Source: Planctomycetota bacterium
Lineage (GTDB): Bacteria > Planctomycetota > Phycisphaerae > Phycisphaerales > Phycisphaeraceae
Reading direction: 5' to 3'
DNA: 64,000 nt
Assembly: GCA_026386955.1 (NCBI GenBank)
Contig: JAPLMQ010000302.1
Location: forward strand, 94,220-158,219
Shown piece by piece: positions 27,827-36,743 of this stretch. The number at the start of each line of letters is the position of its first letter. Position 1 is the first letter of the stretch. A program made the position numbers and the translations under genes. The notes under the pieces are model-generated. The model saw only the letters and a list, made by a program, of their open reading frames with translations. It was not told the DNA's origin and did no database searches.

Positions 27827-29305
27827 GTGTCGACCGTGACTCCATCCATCGCGCCTGGAACCGCCCCGAGCCCCGCGCCCGGGCTCCGCGCCCTCTCCGC
27901 CACCGCCGGCGCGGGGCACAGCGTCTGGGGCCTCGACGCCGTCCAGCTCCACGACCGCTTCTGGGCCGCCCGCGGCGTGCAGGTCGTGCGCCAGGGCGAG
28001 CGCTCCGAGATCGTCGCCGACGCCGAGCTCTTCCTGCTCATCGACCCGCGCTCGCTGGTCATCTTCCCGCTTGGCCCGCTCGTCGAGGTCATCAGTTGGG
28101 TCAAGCCCGACGTGCTGCTGGTGCGCCTGCAGGACAAGATCGAGCGCGGCTACCGCGAGCTGGCGGTCACCGACGCGCAGGGGCGCTTCGTGCGCTTCCA
28201 GCGCGTCTACGGCGGCGGCGACTCGCGCCTCGCCCGCGTCTCGCTCACCGCCGACCGCGACCTCGCCCGCACCTGGCAGAACGCCACCGACGTCCGCACC
28301 GGCCGGCGGCACATCCGCCACGCCATCCGCCCGCAGGACCGGCTGACCATGTCCGCCTCCGGGAGCGTCTACGACCGCCACAGCGGCGAGGAGATCATGC
28401 AGTTCATCCGCGTGCTGGTGCGCGACTGGCACAGGCCCGACGCGACCATCCCCCGCGCCCGCCGCGTCTCGGCGGGCGTCTGGGCCGACCGCGACGTGAA
28501 GATCGAGTCCGGCACGCGATTCGTCGGGCCCGCGTGGATCGGCGCCGGGCGCAGGCTCGAGCCCGGCGAGGCCGTCGTCGGCCCCGCCGCCCTCTGGGAC
28601 GAGCCCGCGGCGCGCCCCGCCGTCGAGGACCTGCAGTGGCAGGAGATCGAGCCCAGCGACGTCATGACCCGCCCCGTGCGCCCGCGCGGGCAGACCTCGT
28701 TCCAGAAGCTCACCAAGCGGCTGTTCGACATCGTCGCGGCCCTCATCGGGCTGGCCCTCACCGCCCCGCTCTACCCGTTCATCATGCTCGCCATCTGGCT
28801 CGAGGACGGGCGGCCGTTCTTCTTCTCGCACACGCGCGAGACGCTGGGCGGCAAGCAGTTCCCCTGCCACAAATTCCGCTCCATGCGCCGCGACGCCGAG
28901 CAGATCAAGGCCCGCCTCGCCAAGGAGAACGCCTCCGACGGCCCGCAGTTCTTCATGAAGAACGACCCGCGCCTCACCAAGGTGGGCAAGCTCCTGCGCG
29001 ACTTGAATTTCGACGAGTTCCCCCAGTTCTGGAACGTGCTGATGGGCGACATGTCGATCGTCGGCCCGCGCCCGAGCCCGAACAAGGAGAACCAGTACTG
29101 CCCGCCGTGGCGCGAGGCTCGCCTGAGCGTCCGCCCCGGCATCACCGGCCTGTGGCAGGTCATGCGCAGCCGGCGGCAGGGCTTGGATTTCCAGGAGTGG
29201 ATCCGCTACGACATCCAGTACGTCGAGAGCGTCACCTGGCGCCTCGACATCTGGATCATCTGGAAGACGATTGTCCTGATGATCTTCAAGACAGGCAGCA
29301 AATGA
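27827..29305 (+). CDS. Undecaprenyl-phosphate sugar transferase with large N-terminal extension
   Basis: At 492 residues from GTG 27827 (AAGGAA upstream; GTG 27806 possible), the last 200 residues are a complete bacterial sugar transferase: membrane helix IVAALIGLALTAPLYPFIML, then HKFRSMRRDAE, KVGKLLRDLNFDEFPQFWNVL, GDMSIVGPRP and SVRPGITGLWQV. It transfers the first sugar-phosphate to undecaprenyl phosphate. The first 290 residues are not the usual multi-span domain. They look like a cytosolic nucleotidyltransferase-like fold with a hexapeptide-like end (AGVWADRDVKIESGTRFVGP). It stops in ATGA overlap with the TPR gene. It likely begins the exopolysaccharide repeat coupled to exosortase sorting. 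Confidence 0.88.
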   Translation: MSTVTPSIAPGTAPSPAPGLRALSATAGAGHSVWGLDAVQLHDRFWAARGVQVVRQGERSEIVADAELFLLIDPRSLVIFPLGPLVEVISWVKPDVLLVRLQDKIERGYRELAVTDAQGRFVRFQRVYGGGDSRLARVSLTADRDLARTWQNATDVRTGRRHIRHAIRPQDRLTMSASGSVYDRHSGEEIMQFIRVLVRDWHRPDATIPRARRVSAGVWADRDVKIESGTRFVGPAWIGAGRRLEPGEAVVGPAALWDEPAARPAVEDLQWQEIEPSDVMTRPVRPRGQTSFQKLTKRLFDIVAALIGLALTAPLYPFIMLAIWLEDGRPFFFSHTRETLGGKQFPCHKFRSMRRDAEQIKARLAKENASDGPQFFMKNDPRLTKVGKLLRDLNFDEFPQFWNVLMGDMSIVGPRPSPNKENQYCPPWREARLSVRPGITGLWQVMRSRRQGLDFQEWIRYDIQYVESVTWRLDIWIIWKTIVLMIFKTGSK

Positions 29306-32300
29306 GCATCCGTCCCAAGACCAAGCGTCGTCTTGTGTTGCTTCTGTGCTCCGTGGGCCTGCTGGCGGTCCTGGGGGTCGTGGCCGTGCTGGCGCGGGGC
29401 TGGCAGCTCGAGCGCCGCGCCAAGGTCTTCCGCGCCGCGGGCATGGCCGCCGCCCAGCGCGAGGATTGGCCAGCCGCGCAGGAGAACCTCCGGCACTACC
29501 TCGCCCCCCGCCGCAACGCCGACGACGTCGAGGCCCTCTTCCAGTACGCCCGCGCCTGCCGCAAGGTGCAGATGCCCGAGAGCAAGCACTTGGTGGCCGC
29601 CATCCAGCAGCTCCGCCGGCTGATCGCGCTCAAGCCCGACCACCTCGAGGCCCAGGAGATGGCGGTGGAGATCTACACCGAGCTGGGGGCCTCGACCGAG
29701 GCCGCCGCCGCCGCCGACCGCCTGCTCGCCCAGCGCCCCGACGACCCGGTCGCACTGCGCGCCAAGGCGATCGCGCTCACCCGCCTGCGCCGCAACGCCG
29801 ACGCCTTGGCGGCGACGGAGGCCTACCTCAAGGTCAAGCCCGAGGACCTGCAGGTCCACCTGCTCAACCTGGATTTGATGCAGCGCGTCGAGAAACCGGC
29901 GGCGGAGATCGTCGCGCGGGCCGAGGCGCTGCACAAGTCCCACCCCGACGACCCGCGCTTCGAGCTCCTGCTCGCCTGCGCCTACCGGGCCGCGAATGAC
30001 CCCCGCAAGTCGAACCAGTGGCTGCGCACCGCCGCCGGCCACAAGCCGCCCGACGCCGACTTCCTCCAGATCCTCGTGGGCCTGCTCGACAACAGCGGGA
30101 TGTTCACCGAGGCCCGCGCGGTCCTCGAGAAGTCGGCCGGGCCCGACGCCGGGCCCCAGGTGCTCACCGCCTTGGCCTTCCGCCTCTGGGAGAACGGGCA
30201 GGACAAGGAGCTCATCGAGCGCTTCGCCAAGCTCGACCTGGACAACGCCCTGACCGCCGCCGACCTCATGGGCCTCAAGGCCATGTCCCTGGCCCGCACG
30301 GGGAAAGTCGCCGACGCCAAGCCCCTGGCCGACGCCCTGCGCCAACGCGTGAGCGAGATGCGGGCCCAGGCTTGGTCGACCTTCCTCGACGGCATCATCC
30401 TCGTCAACACCCCGAGCCCGCGCGAGATCGCCGACGTCTGCCGCAAGGCCATCGCCCTCGAATCCCGCATCTCCCCGCTCCACGCGATGGCCGGGCAGGC
30501 CTACTTCGAGCTGGGCGAAAAGGAGCAGTCGCTGCGCGAATGGCAGGAGGCCTCCCGGCTCAGTCCGTCGTGGTCCCTCCCGCTCTCACGCATGGCCCGC
30601 CTGCTCTCCGACATGAACCGGCCCGAGCTCGCGGTCGTCGCGGCCCGCGAGGCGGGCCTCCGCGCCCCGGGCAACGCCGAGGCGGCGGTCGTCTGGGTCA
30701 CCTCCCGCTACGCCAACCTCACCAACAACCCCAACGACAGCCCCGACAAGGTGCTGTCGATGATCGACGACGTTCAGAAGGCCATGCCCGGCGAGCCGCA
30801 GACCCTCGCGTTGAAGGTCGAGCTGCTCGTGCAGACCGGCAAGAAGGACGCGGCCGCGAATGCGGTCCGCCAGGCCCTCGCCGCCAATCCCGCCCCGGCG
30901 CCCGAGACGTTGATGCGCCTGGCGGAAGTCAGCCGGGAGGCGGGGCTGGGCCAGGAGGAGGCCTGCCTGCAGTTGTATGAGAAGGCGTCGGGCCCGACGC
31001 CCGAGTCCGTCCTCTTCCGCGCCTTGGGGTTCTCCGCGAAGGGGCAGTTCGACCAGGGCCGCAAGCTCATCGACGCGTCCACCCAAGGCGAGAAGGAGGC
31101 GGCCAAGCTGCTTCGCTGGAAGCTCGCGCTGGCGGAATACCTCGACCGCAACGCCGCCCCCGACGCCGTCGAGGTGATCGGCGCCCTCGCCGACGCCGAG
31201 CCGCGGAACCTCGCGGTGCAGCAGTCGGTGATGCGCAGCCGCACGGCGGGGAACGACCGGAAGCTGATGGACCGCACGATCGACCACGTGAAGGCCCTCA
31301 CCGGCGACGACGCCGCGGGCTGGCGCGTCGCGCGGGCGCGGTGGCTCCTGCAGGGCGACCAGGCCGCGACCGACACGCCCAAGGCTCTGGCCCTGCTCCA
31401 GGAAGTCGTGCGCACGGCCCCTGAGCTGCTCGATGGCCGGCTGCTCCTTGCCCGCACGTACGAGCGCCAGGGCAACCGCACCGCCGCGCTCGAGGAACTC
31501 AAGGCCGCCCGCAACCTCGCGCCCCGCTCCAACGGCGTGGCCCTCGACTTGGCGGCCATGCTGCAGGCCCAAGGCGACCTCGAAGGCTCATCGGCGCTGA
31601 TCGACGCGGTCCTCAAGTCGCCTGCCGCGGGTCCCGAGGAGCTCCGCCGCGCCGCCACCCTGCTCGCGGCCCGAGGCCAGGGCGACCGCGCCATCGAGGT
31701 GCTCAAGAATCTCGAAGGCGGCGCGGGAGCCGACGCGCAGGGCTCTTCGGGCCTGCTGCTCGCGATGCTCTACCGCAGCCGGAACCAGTTCGACGCCGCC
31801 GAGGCCGCCGCCCGCAAGGCGATCGCCCAGAACCCCGACGCGCAAGCGATCGAGTTCCTGGCCGACCTGCTCGGCTCCCGGGGCAAGGACCCCGAGGCCC
31901 AGAAGGTGCTGGCGATGCTCGACAAGCCCGGCCCGGGCGGGGAGGGCGTCGGCCCCGAGGTCCGCGAGTTGGCGCTCGGCCGATATGCCCGCAACCGCGG
32001 GCGCGAGGAGGAGGCGGCTGAGCATTTCCGCAAGGCCGTCGCCGCCGCCCCGGCCAATGGGACTGCGTGGCGGTTCCATCTCGCGACGCTCGCCCGCCGA
32101 GGCAAGACCGCGGAGCTCTCGAGCGCCGCCGACCAGGCCGCGAAGTCCGCCCCCGGCGACGCAGCGCTGCTGGCCATGCAGGCGCAGGCGAAGCTGGCGG
32201 CCCGGTTGGGCGCCGAGATCCCCGAACTGCTCCGTCCGTTGGTCGCCGCCGTCGTCGAACATCCCGACCGCCAGTCCCAGGCCGCGGACGCCCTGCGCGT

Positions 32301-33549
32301 CGCCGTCGAGGGGATCGAGCAATCGACCCCCGGCGACCAGGTGCTCTCGCGCCTCTCCCCGATCAGCGACCGCTCGGGTGGGTTTGCCGCCCTGCAGCTT
32401 TTGATGGTGCGCATGCACATCGCCCTTCGGCATTGGGAGGAGGCGGCCAACCTCGCGGCCCGCGCCATGCAGGCCTCCCCCGGCTCGACCGAGGCCGCTT
32501 CGCTCGCGACGCAGGCCTACAGCGGATCGGCGCGCTGGAGCGAGGCCCTCGCCGCCGCGCAGAAGTGGCGGGCCCTGGCCTTCGACCAGCCGCGCTCGGC
32601 GGACTTGGTCATCGGCGACCTCTCGCTCCGCACGAGTCAGCCCGACCAGGCCCTCCGCGCCGTCGAGCCCTACATCAAGGCCGCCCGCGAGAACCCCGAA
32701 GAGAACGCGATGGTCATCGCGATCCATGTCCAGGCGCTTTCGGCGAAGGGCCGCACCGCCGACGCCGTGGGCGAACTGACGCCCCTGCTCGCCAAGTCGG
32801 CCCGCTGCCGGGCGATCTGGATGGAGATGGCCGCGTCGTCGCGCGACGCGGCGACAGGCTCCAAGTGGCTCGAGCAGGTCGCGGCGGCGATCCCCGAGAA
32901 CCTGGTCGACGAACGCGTCAACCTCGCCCAGACCTGGATGAGGCTGGGCGAGCGGCTGAACAATGCCTCGCTCGCCAAGACCGGCCGCTCGCAGCTCGAG
33001 CAACTCGTCCAGCGCCCCGACGCCACCGCCTTCGCGGTCGTCACCCTCGCGTTGCTGACCGATGCGATGGGCGACCTTGCCCAATCGGAGGCGCTCTACC
33101 GACGCGCCCTCTCGCTGGACAAGACCCTCGACGTCGCCCGCAACAACCTGGCGATGGTGCTGATCCGCCGCCCCGGCGACAAGACACCGGCCATGCTCAC
33201 CGAAGCCCAGGCGCTGGCGGCCGAGGCGGTCAAGAACGCGCCGGGGAACAGCGACTACCGCGACACGCTCGCGGCCGTGGAACTGCAGGCCAAGAACTAC
33301 GACAAGGCCGCCGCCGCCCAGCGCGAGGCGGTCCGGCTGTCGCCCGAGAATCCCGTCTTCCGCCTGACGCTGGCGCAGATCCTCCAGGCCGGGGGCAAGA
33401 CCAAGGAGGCCGCCTCGGCGCTGAGCGACCTCGACGCGCTGGCGGGCCGGGGCGTGACGCTGCCCGAGCAGTACCGGGCCCAACTTGATGCGCTGCGCAA
33501 GGCGACGCAGGGCAAGCCGTCGGGATCGGCCGCCGCGGGGTCGAATTGA
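29302..33549 (+). CDS. Very large TPR protein of the exosortase system (PrsT-like)
   Basis: At 1415 residues it starts at ATG 29302 inside ATGA. One N-terminal membrane helix (about 10-32) places the rest outside the cytoplasm or in the periplasm. The remainder is alpha-helical TPR repeats from end to end, with typical spacing such as GMAAAQREDWPAAQENLRHY, then many A-x-A-L-x-P units. The last residues are Gly/Ser/Ala-rich. PEP-CTERM/exosortase loci often end with such a protein, called PrsT, thought to scaffold the polysaccharide machinery. The assignment to that role rests on position and architecture. Confidence 0.85.
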   Translation: MSIRPKTKRRLVLLLCSVGLLAVLGVVAVLARGWQLERRAKVFRAAGMAAAQREDWPAAQENLRHYLAPRRNADDVEALFQYARACRKVQMPESKHLVAAIQQLRRLIALKPDHLEAQEMAVEIYTELGASTEAAAAADRLLAQRPDDPVALRAKAIALTRLRRNADALAATEAYLKVKPEDLQVHLLNLDLMQRVEKPAAEIVARAEALHKSHPDDPRFELLLACAYRAANDPRKSNQWLRTAAGHKPPDADFLQILVGLLDNSGMFTEARAVLEKSAGPDAGPQVLTALAFRLWENGQDKELIERFAKLDLDNALTAADLMGLKAMSLARTGKVADAKPLADALRQRVSEMRAQAWSTFLDGIILVNTPSPREIADVCRKAIALESRISPLHAMAGQAYFELGEKEQSLREWQEASRLSPSWSLPLSRMARLLSDMNRPELAVVAAREAGLRAPGNAEAAVVWVTSRYANLTNNPNDSPDKVLSMIDDVQKAMPGEPQTLALKVELLVQTGKKDAAANAVRQALAANPAPAPETLMRLAEVSREAGLGQEEACLQLYEKASGPTPESVLFRALGFSAKGQFDQGRKLIDASTQGEKEAAKLLRWKLALAEYLDRNAAPDAVEVIGALADAEPRNLAVQQSVMRSRTAGNDRKLMDRTIDHVKALTGDDAAGWRVARARWLLQGDQAATDTPKALALLQEVVRTAPELLDGRLLLARTYERQGNRTAALEELKAARNLAPRSNGVALDLAAMLQAQGDLEGSSALIDAVLKSPAAGPEELRRAATLLAARGQGDRAIEVLKNLEGGAGADAQGSSGLLLAMLYRSRNQFDAAEAAARKAIAQNPDAQAIEFLADLLGSRGKDPEAQKVLAMLDKPGPGGEGVGPEVRELALGRYARNRGREEEAAEHFRKAVAAAPANGTAWRFHLATLARRGKTAELSSAADQAAKSAPGDAALLAMQAQAKLAARLGAEIPELLRPLVAAVVEHPDRQSQAADALRVAVEGIEQSTPGDQVLSRLSPISDRSGGFAALQLLMVRMHIALRHWEEAANLAARAMQASPGSTEAASLATQAYSGSARWSEALAAAQKWRALAFDQPRSADLVIGDLSLRTSQPDQALRAVEPYIKAARENPEENAMVIAIHVQALSAKGRTADAVGELTPLLAKSARCRAIWMEMAASSRDAATGSKWLEQVAAAIPENLVDERVNLAQTWMRLGERLNNASLAKTGRSQLEQLVQRPDATAFAVVTLALLTDAMGDLAQSEALYRRALSLDKTLDVARNNLAMVLIRRPGDKTPAMLTEAQALAAEAVKNAPGNSDYRDTLAAVELQAKNYDKAAAAQREAVRLSPENPVFRLTLAQILQAGGKTKEAASALSDLDALAGRGVTLPEQYRAQLDALRKATQGKPSGSAAAGSN

Positions 33550-34781
33550 CGGCTAGGTTTTCCCGCCTCGATCCGCGCGACGAATCCACTTTCTTCCGCA
33601 AGCCAAATCCGTGGACGCCGCTCGATCCGCAAGGTGATCGGACGTTGTCCATCGTTATGTTGCGTGCCCTATCGGAACGCCACATAGGGGCATGAACAAA
33701 GATCAATGATCTCTGTTCTCCATCAACCGCCCGGCGGCTGAGCGCCATTCATTTGTGTGAGGTCGAACTGTCGTTGCGAGCATGCATCGCCGACGGAGGG
33801 TCGGTGTTTCGCTTGGCTGAGCGCCGATCATTGGGCTCGGTTGAAGCTGCGTGGCAATTGCCGTTGAACGATGATGACGCGGTAAAGGCCCGGTGAATCA
33901 ATCGATGTTAAAATGGGCAATGTGAGGTAGTTAGATTTTATGGGTGAAACAGAGGGAAGATGATCGGTGTTCCGTATAGCGACTCAGGCCCTGTAGTTAT
34001 AGGACGGATCTCGGCACACGCAGAGAAGCCAAGGATAGGCCATAATAACCGCATAAACACCTATATTTTCAATACTTGCACTTGTATCTGATTCCAGGTC
34101 TTCACCTCAATCGTTCCGAGCCCAGGATGGCCGTCTGTAACAATCAAACGGGTCGTGGCAAGGGATGACAATCAAATCACTATTGCAGGTCCGGAAACAT
34201 CGTGGTACATATGAGCGTGAATAACCGGATCTTGGAACTTGACCGCCTCGGAATTCGAGGTTGAACGTCCAAGCCAAGATCCTCGGAGAATCGGAGAACA
34301 AGGAAGAGGGAACAGAAGAGGGAGAAGAAAAGGCATCTCATCTCTGGACTGGGGTGAGGGGGAACGCGAAACCAAGTCAAAGGCCGACGGCGGTTTTTAC
34401 AACGCCGTGATGGAGCGGGCAGCAGGCCTTTCGACTTCCCAAGTCAGGTTCAAGGATCGACAAAGTCACATACTCGCGCAGCTCGGAAGGATCTGAGCCG
34501 CGCGATCGGAAGAGCCCCCGTTCGTTTTCGACGCGGGCGTCCAAGGAGCATCCGTTGCCGGTCGATCTGCGCGGATCGGGCAACGGGAGGGCGGCTGGTT
34601 GCCGCGGGTTTTGGAAGCGCGGAGTTTGCGAAGCCTTGGTTGCAGGGGCCCGCAGGCATGTGAGGCAAGGCAGGGGACGCATCGGTGAGGGTGTGGGGCC
34701 GAGCGGACCGTGCGTGATGGCTTGTGGCCTCACACACGTGTTGAGATGGGTTTTGTTGTGGCCTATTTGAGGAGAAGAAAC
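33550..34781. other. Long gene-free gap with AT-rich part, direct repeats and a leader hairpin
   Basis: About 1.2 kb separates the TPR gene from the first sorting-tail protein. From about 33640 to 34250 the DNA is clearly AT-richer than the genes. An 18-base near-repeat GGCTGAGCGCCNNTCATT occurs at 33736 and 33815. From 34490 the leader becomes GC-rich. A strong hairpin CCGTTGCC/GGCAACGG (34552-34559 and 34579-34586), with an inner CGATC/GATCG pair, lies 200 bases before the gene. No open frame here looks real. Confidence 0.6.
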
Positions 34782-35549
34782 GTGAAGACTTGGAAGTTCA
34801 TGCTTGCTGCGACTCTGGCGACGGCGCTTGGCGCCGGCAGTCAGGTTTCGGCCGGCACGTCCACCGTGAACACTTCCGGCGCCAATGGCGAGCCCACGCT
34901 GCTCACCATCATCCAGAACACCTACGGCGGGACGATCAGCACGGGCACGATCGACGACACGCTCACCCTGAGCAACGGCATCCAGCTCGTCCGCGTGCAG
35001 GACACCGGCCTCAACGCCGGCGGCACGACGCTGGGCCTGGGCGACGGCGACCCGACCCTCAACAACGACAGCCTCTGGCACGACGGCACCGCCAACTTCA
35101 CCGCTGAGGCGAAATACGCGTCCTTCAAGCAGAGCTTCGGCTACCGCGTCACCGCGGGCACCGAGACCGCGGTCTTCACCGACAACAACGGCTCGGGCAC
35201 CTCCGGCCCGTTCCTGGTCGGCCCCGGCGGCTTCACTTGGTGGCGCGCCGGCACCGAGGCCACGACCTCGCTCCTTGAGTGGTATTCCAACCCGGCCGCC
35301 AACACCGGCGACGACCACATGATCACCTTCGAGGTGCTCGACTCGGGCGGCAATGCCCTCCACGGCAACCGCACTTGGCTCCTCGCCTGGGAAGACAAGC
35401 CCTTCGCCAGCGCCGACAAGGACTACAACGACTTCGTCGTCGAAGTCGTTGCCGTCCCCGTGCCCGCGGCCGGCCTGATGGGCTTGGTCACGCTCGGCGG
35501 GGCCGCTGCGGTCAGCGCCCTGCGCCGCCGCAAGGCCACGATCGCCTGA
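34782..35549 (+). CDS. Exported DUF4114-type protein with exosortase sorting tail
   Basis: This 255-residue protein starts at GTG 34782, supported by GAGGAGAAG six bases upstream. A signal peptide (to about SQVSAG) precedes a beta-rich body whose end, TWLLAWEDKPFASADKDYND, matches the calcium-site block of DUF4114. The tail is tripartite: VPVPAAG motif, hydrophobic stretch and the basic end RRRK. The motif lacks the Glu of a classical V-P-E-P. This is a likely substrate of the exosortase at 26135. Codon use and composition match the genome. Confidence 0.85.
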   Translation: MKTWKFMLAATLATALGAGSQVSAGTSTVNTSGANGEPTLLTIIQNTYGGTISTGTIDDTLTLSNGIQLVRVQDTGLNAGGTTLGLGDGDPTLNNDSLWHDGTANFTAEAKYASFKQSFGYRVTAGTETAVFTDNNGSGTSGPFLVGPGGFTWWRAGTEATTSLLEWYSNPAANTGDDHMITFEVLDSGGNALHGNRTWLLAWEDKPFASADKDYNDFVVEVVAVPVPAAGLMGLVTLGGAAAVSALRRRKATIA

Positions 35550-35624
35550 TTCGCATGACCCTTCGGCATGACGCGGCCAAGCTTGGTCCGACGTCGATGA
35601 CCGATGCCTGATGACTTCTCGCCG

Positions 35625-35648
35625 GCCGGGGAGACCCGGCCGGCGGGG
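35625..35648 (+). terminator. GC-rich hairpin after the DUF4114-type gene
   Basis: Perfect ten-base-pair stem GCCGGCCGGG/CCCGGCCGGC with a four-base loop lies about 75 bases past the stop. There is no T run, so termination here is only possible. Confidence 0.4.
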
Positions 35649-35710
35649 TTGGAAAAGAAAGACGACGGATCGCCTTGGGGGCGAAGGTCGCATCGGAGTC
35701 GGGAGTGGGG

Positions 35711-35839
35711 GGCACCTGTAGTGCCTCATCAACGGGCAGAAGCGTGGGCGGCGACGAACTCGCATGCCGCCCATCGGCCGCAGCGGTGCAAAGACTGCGG
35801 CAGCATCTTGCTCGTGCGTGCCTTGGCTTGATGCCAAGG
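35711..35839 (+). promoter_or_regulatory. Stacked hairpins in the leader of the second sorting-tail gene
   Basis: Four consecutive perfect stems: GGCAC/GTGCC (35711-35725), TGGGCGGC/GCCGCCCA (35745-35773), GCCGCAG/CTGCGGC (35777-35801) and CCTTGGC/GCCAAGG (35821-35839). They end 45 bases before the ATG at 35884. It does not match the cyclic-di-GMP riboswitch core as I know it. It could be an unassigned leader RNA or chance in GC-rich DNA. Confidence 0.4.
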
Positions 35840-35883
35840 CCAACTCGGTCAGGGGACTGCGAGATTACTCGAGGGATACGGAA

Positions 35884-36588
35884 ATGCGTCGCTCCATTTG
35901 GCTTGCCCTGTTTCTGGTGATTGGCGGCCTGCTCGGCCAGGCTCACGCGGCCAGCGTCGCCGTGACCGCCGCGAACTACACGGGCTCGCGCAGCACGAGC
36001 TCGGGCGTGACCGCCACGGGCCTGTGGGCCATCAGCGGCCTGATGCTGTCGTGGAACATCACCTACGACAACGCCACCAAGCTCTTCACCTACAAGTACA
36101 CGATCTCCGACGACTCGGGCAAGACCTACCCGGTCCAATGCACGCAAGTCGACTACCTCGACATCGAGGTTAGCCCGAGCTACACCGCCGCCAACACGAA
36201 GGCGGGCAGCAGCGCCGTGACCGCCCCGTCGAACTTCTCCTCCTCGGGCCTTCTCGGCTCGACGCCCTACATGCCCGCCTCGGGCCTGCACGGCGTGCAG
36301 TTCGGCCTCAACAGCACGCTGCCGACCTACACCTTGGTCACCGATCGGGCCCCCATCTGGGGTGACTTCTACGTCAAGGGCGACACCACCCTTTACGTCC
36401 TGGGCAACGTGGCGTGGAACAAGGGCTTCGGCACCGATCCCACCGCCGCCACGACCAACTTCACCAACTGGATACCCACCCCCGACACGATCGCCGTCCC
36501 CGTTCCCGCCGGCGTCCTCACCGGCGGCGCCACGCTGCTGGGCATGGCGGGGCTCACGCTCTACCGCCGTCGCCGCCAGCTTGCCTGA
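35884..36588 (+). CDS. Exported protein with exosortase sorting tail
   Basis: This 234-residue protein has a signal peptide (MRRSIWLALFLVIGGLL, cleavage after AHA) followed by a Ser/Thr/Asn-rich beta-structured body without a recognised domain. The tail is VPVPAGV, a Gly/Leu-rich membrane span, and the basic end YRRRRQLA. It resembles the protein at 34782 only in signal and tail, so the pair probably shares the exosortase but not function. Its own leader holds stacked hairpins. A strong terminator lies 40 bases after the stop. Confidence 0.82.
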   Translation: MRRSIWLALFLVIGGLLGQAHAASVAVTAANYTGSRSTSSGVTATGLWAISGLMLSWNITYDNATKLFTYKYTISDDSGKTYPVQCTQVDYLDIEVSPSYTAANTKAGSSAVTAPSNFSSSGLLGSTPYMPASGLHGVQFGLNSTLPTYTLVTDRAPIWGDFYVKGDTTLYVLGNVAWNKGFGTDPTAATTNFTNWIPTPDTIAVPVPAGVLTGGATLLGMAGLTLYRRRRQLA

Positions 36589-36624
36589 ACGACGACGCGG
36601 TTCGTCCGACACGCGAATCCACGG

Positions 36625-36661
36625 CCGGGCGGCGCATGAGCGCCGCCCGGTTTTTTGTTTT
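36625..36661. terminator. Strong terminator between convergent genes
   Basis: Perfect eleven-base-pair stem CCGGGCGGCGC/GCGCCGCCCGG with loop ATGA is followed by TTTTTTGTTTT. It ends plus-strand transcripts from the sorting-tail genes. On the minus strand no T run follows, so it is essentially one-directional. Confidence 0.92.
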
Positions 36662-36743
36662 CCGATTCGGTCGGCGTGGCGCCGACGGCTGTTCGCCACA
36701 TCGCGGCGTGGCCGAAATCGCCCGGGCTCCAAGGCGTGATGGG

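Noticed and set aside
28096..29301. An upstream extension of the TPR gene through the sugar transferase gene
   Set aside because: The ATGA overlap at 29302 and the membrane helix right after it define the start; the upstream part is an arginine-rich shadow.
34107..34380. Short minus-strand frames in the gap before the first sorting-tail gene
   Set aside because: Several overlap in different frames, none has a ribosome site, and composition is not gene-like.
35711..35883. Cyclic-di-GMP riboswitch in the leader of the second sorting-tail gene
   Set aside because: A GTGCAAAG segment is reminiscent, but the other conserved core parts and the receptor stem are missing.
34782..36588. Reading the two sorting-tail proteins as ordinary lipoproteins or sortase LPxTG substrates
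   Set aside because: Neither has a lipobox; the C-termini are short-motif, span, basic-end tails without LPxTG, and an exosortase lies in the same locus.
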